Positions 63,271 through 64,000 of a stretch of 64,000 nucleotides of DNA are shown here, piece after piece (the first letter of the stretch is position 1; the number at the start of each line of letters is the position of its first letter). Source of the DNA: Chryseobacterium aquaeductus (lineage in GTDB: Bacteria; Bacteroidota; Bacteroidia; Flavobacteriales; Weeksellaceae); contig NZ_CAJIMS010000001.1 of NCBI RefSeq assembly GCF_905175375.1, forward strand, positions 1,922,001-1,986,000. Reading direction: 5' to 3'. The notes beneath the pieces were generated by a model that was not told the DNA's origin, ran no database searches, and was given only the letters and a program-made list of their open reading frames with translations. Position numbers and translations under genes: made by a program.

Positions 63271-63960
63271 ATGAAAAAACACGAAGTAGTAAGGCTGTAT
63301 AATTTTTCTGATGCCAAGTTAATCGAGATTGGAAACGAGAAAATAGCCTTTATGAGAAGAGATTTAGAAGCATTTGCATCTTTCGGACTAGATGATGCAA
63401 AATTCAAAGAATTGGAAACTAAAATTATTGCTTTTTCTAATCTGGTGACCGACATAGAAACTTCTAAGGAGCAGGTGCAGATTACCGAGCAGAAAGATGC
63501 AAGAGCCGAAGAGTTGAGGGTTGCTATACGAAGCGTAATGACACGTGTAGCACAAAAGCATGGCAATGCCAGTGCAAGATATGCCCACTACGGAACTGAT
63601 ACACTGAGTAAGCAAAGCGATGCAGACCTCATCATCACTGCAAAACGTGTGGTAAGAGTAGGTACTGCAAATCTGGGTGATTTGGCTAGCGAAGGCTTAT
63701 CAAATATACACTTAGAGACAATCACCACACTTACGGATGAATTTGGCACTTTGCTGATCAACCAAAAATTAAAGATAGGCGAAAGAGATATTCAACAAGA
63801 AGATAGAGTAGAAGATGGCAATGCTATCTATTCGCTTTTAGTAAAGTATGCGCAAACAGGGCAAGATATTTGGGAAACCAGCGATGTGGCAAAGTATAAT
63901 GACTATATCATTTATAATACGCCTTCCGGCGAAGAAGTTTCTGAAACTCCTATCATATAA
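63271..63960 (+). CDS. Helical protein of unknown function
   Basis: A 229-aa soluble protein with no signal peptide or membrane segment. Predominantly helical: VRLYNFSDAKLIEIGNEKIAFMRRDLEAF, then ELETKIIAFSNLVTDIETSK and EELRVAIRSVMTRVAQKHGN. A basic middle and an acidic C-terminus (NTPSGEEVSETPII). It looks like a family I have met only as hypothetical in Bacteroidota; I cannot name it. The start at 63271 follows a plausible AT-rich leader, and a terminator comes right after the stop. Its position beside the modular locus may be chance. Confidence 0.68.
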   Translation: MKKHEVVRLYNFSDAKLIEIGNEKIAFMRRDLEAFASFGLDDAKFKELETKIIAFSNLVTDIETSKEQVQITEQKDARAEELRVAIRSVMTRVAQKHGNASARYAHYGTDTLSKQSDADLIITAKRVVRVGTANLGDLASEGLSNIHLETITTLTDEFGTLLINQKLKIGERDIQQEDRVEDGNAIYSLLVKYAQTGQDIWETSDVAKYNDYIIYNTPSGEEVSETPII

Positions 63961-63964
63961 TAAA

Positions 63965-63990
63965 AAACCGTCTCAAATTTGAGACGGTTT
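63965..63990 (+). terminator. Intrinsic terminator after the 229-aa gene
   Basis: Perfect 13-bp palindromic arms AAACCGTCTCAAA / TTTGAGACGGTTT, four bases after the stop. Confidence 0.88.
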
Positions 63991-64000
63991 TAGTTATTAT

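Overview
The window comes from a low-GC member of the Bacteroidota, most likely a Flavobacteriia of the Chryseobacterium/Weeksellaceae type. Support: promoter-like TAnnTTTG -7 boxes, often followed by GCA, in front of rpmE2, guaB, rplM and tsf; proteins with C-terminal type IX secretion (T9SS) sorting domains; many N-terminal lipoprotein signals; Bacteroidota-restricted families (DUF4252, DUF2807, DUF4407 and what I take to be DUF6759 and DUF6705); and a fused isobutyryl-CoA mutase.

Layout. 1-9.1 kb: partial aroA, a MazG-like pyrophosphohydrolase, a beta-helix lipoprotein, type B L31, a GlmU-like nucleotidyltransferase/acyltransferase, an ECF sigma operon with a candidate anti-sigma factor and two DUF4252 proteins, and guaB. 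9.2-18.8 kb: a DUF4407 membrane protein, ruvC, a 2H phosphoesterase, a translationally coupled PadR operon with two unknown membrane proteins, gene relics, a Dph6-like ATPase, a large M16 peptidase and a C1q-like secreted protein. 18.9-24.9 kb: fused icmF, a small membrane protein, a T9SS SGNH/PKD protein and an IS982 remnant. 24.9-43.2 kb: rplM-rpsI-rpsB, then about 14 kb of minus-strand genes (small repeated lipoproteins, trmB, three giant tandem IgGFc-binding/T9SS type B proteins) ending with tsf, which is oriented away from rpsB as if the block had been inverted; then accA. 43.3-56.1 kb: gltX, a glycosyltransferase cluster with eight or nine transferase-like genes, and rocD. 56.2-64 kb: a RAYT/REP element and a modular accessory locus.

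The most interesting part is 56.8-62.4 kb, all on the minus strand. A complete lipoprotein of 509 aa has a constant N-terminal half, a Gly/Asn/Pro-rich junction and a C-terminal domain with a JAMM/JAB-like Glu...HxH...Asp pattern bounded by two cysteines. It is followed 10 nt later by a secreted DUF6705-like partner. Downstream lies a second copy that has only the junction and a divergent version of the same C-terminal domain, with no signal peptide, again followed by a divergent DUF6705-like partner. A third copy is reduced to the junction and a decapitated partner, with an intact IS3-family element inserted between them. The copies are separated by near-identical 188-bp blocks (end of the partner gene, an intrinsic terminator, start of the junction). 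This is the architecture of a main gene plus displaced C-terminal-domain/partner cassettes, as in polymorphic toxin-immunity loci. Here it is built on a lipoprotein, and I do not recognise it as a described system. A divergent XRE regulator with a palindrome over its own -7 box sits at the head of the locus.

All assignments come from reading the sequence and motif recognition. No database search was run.
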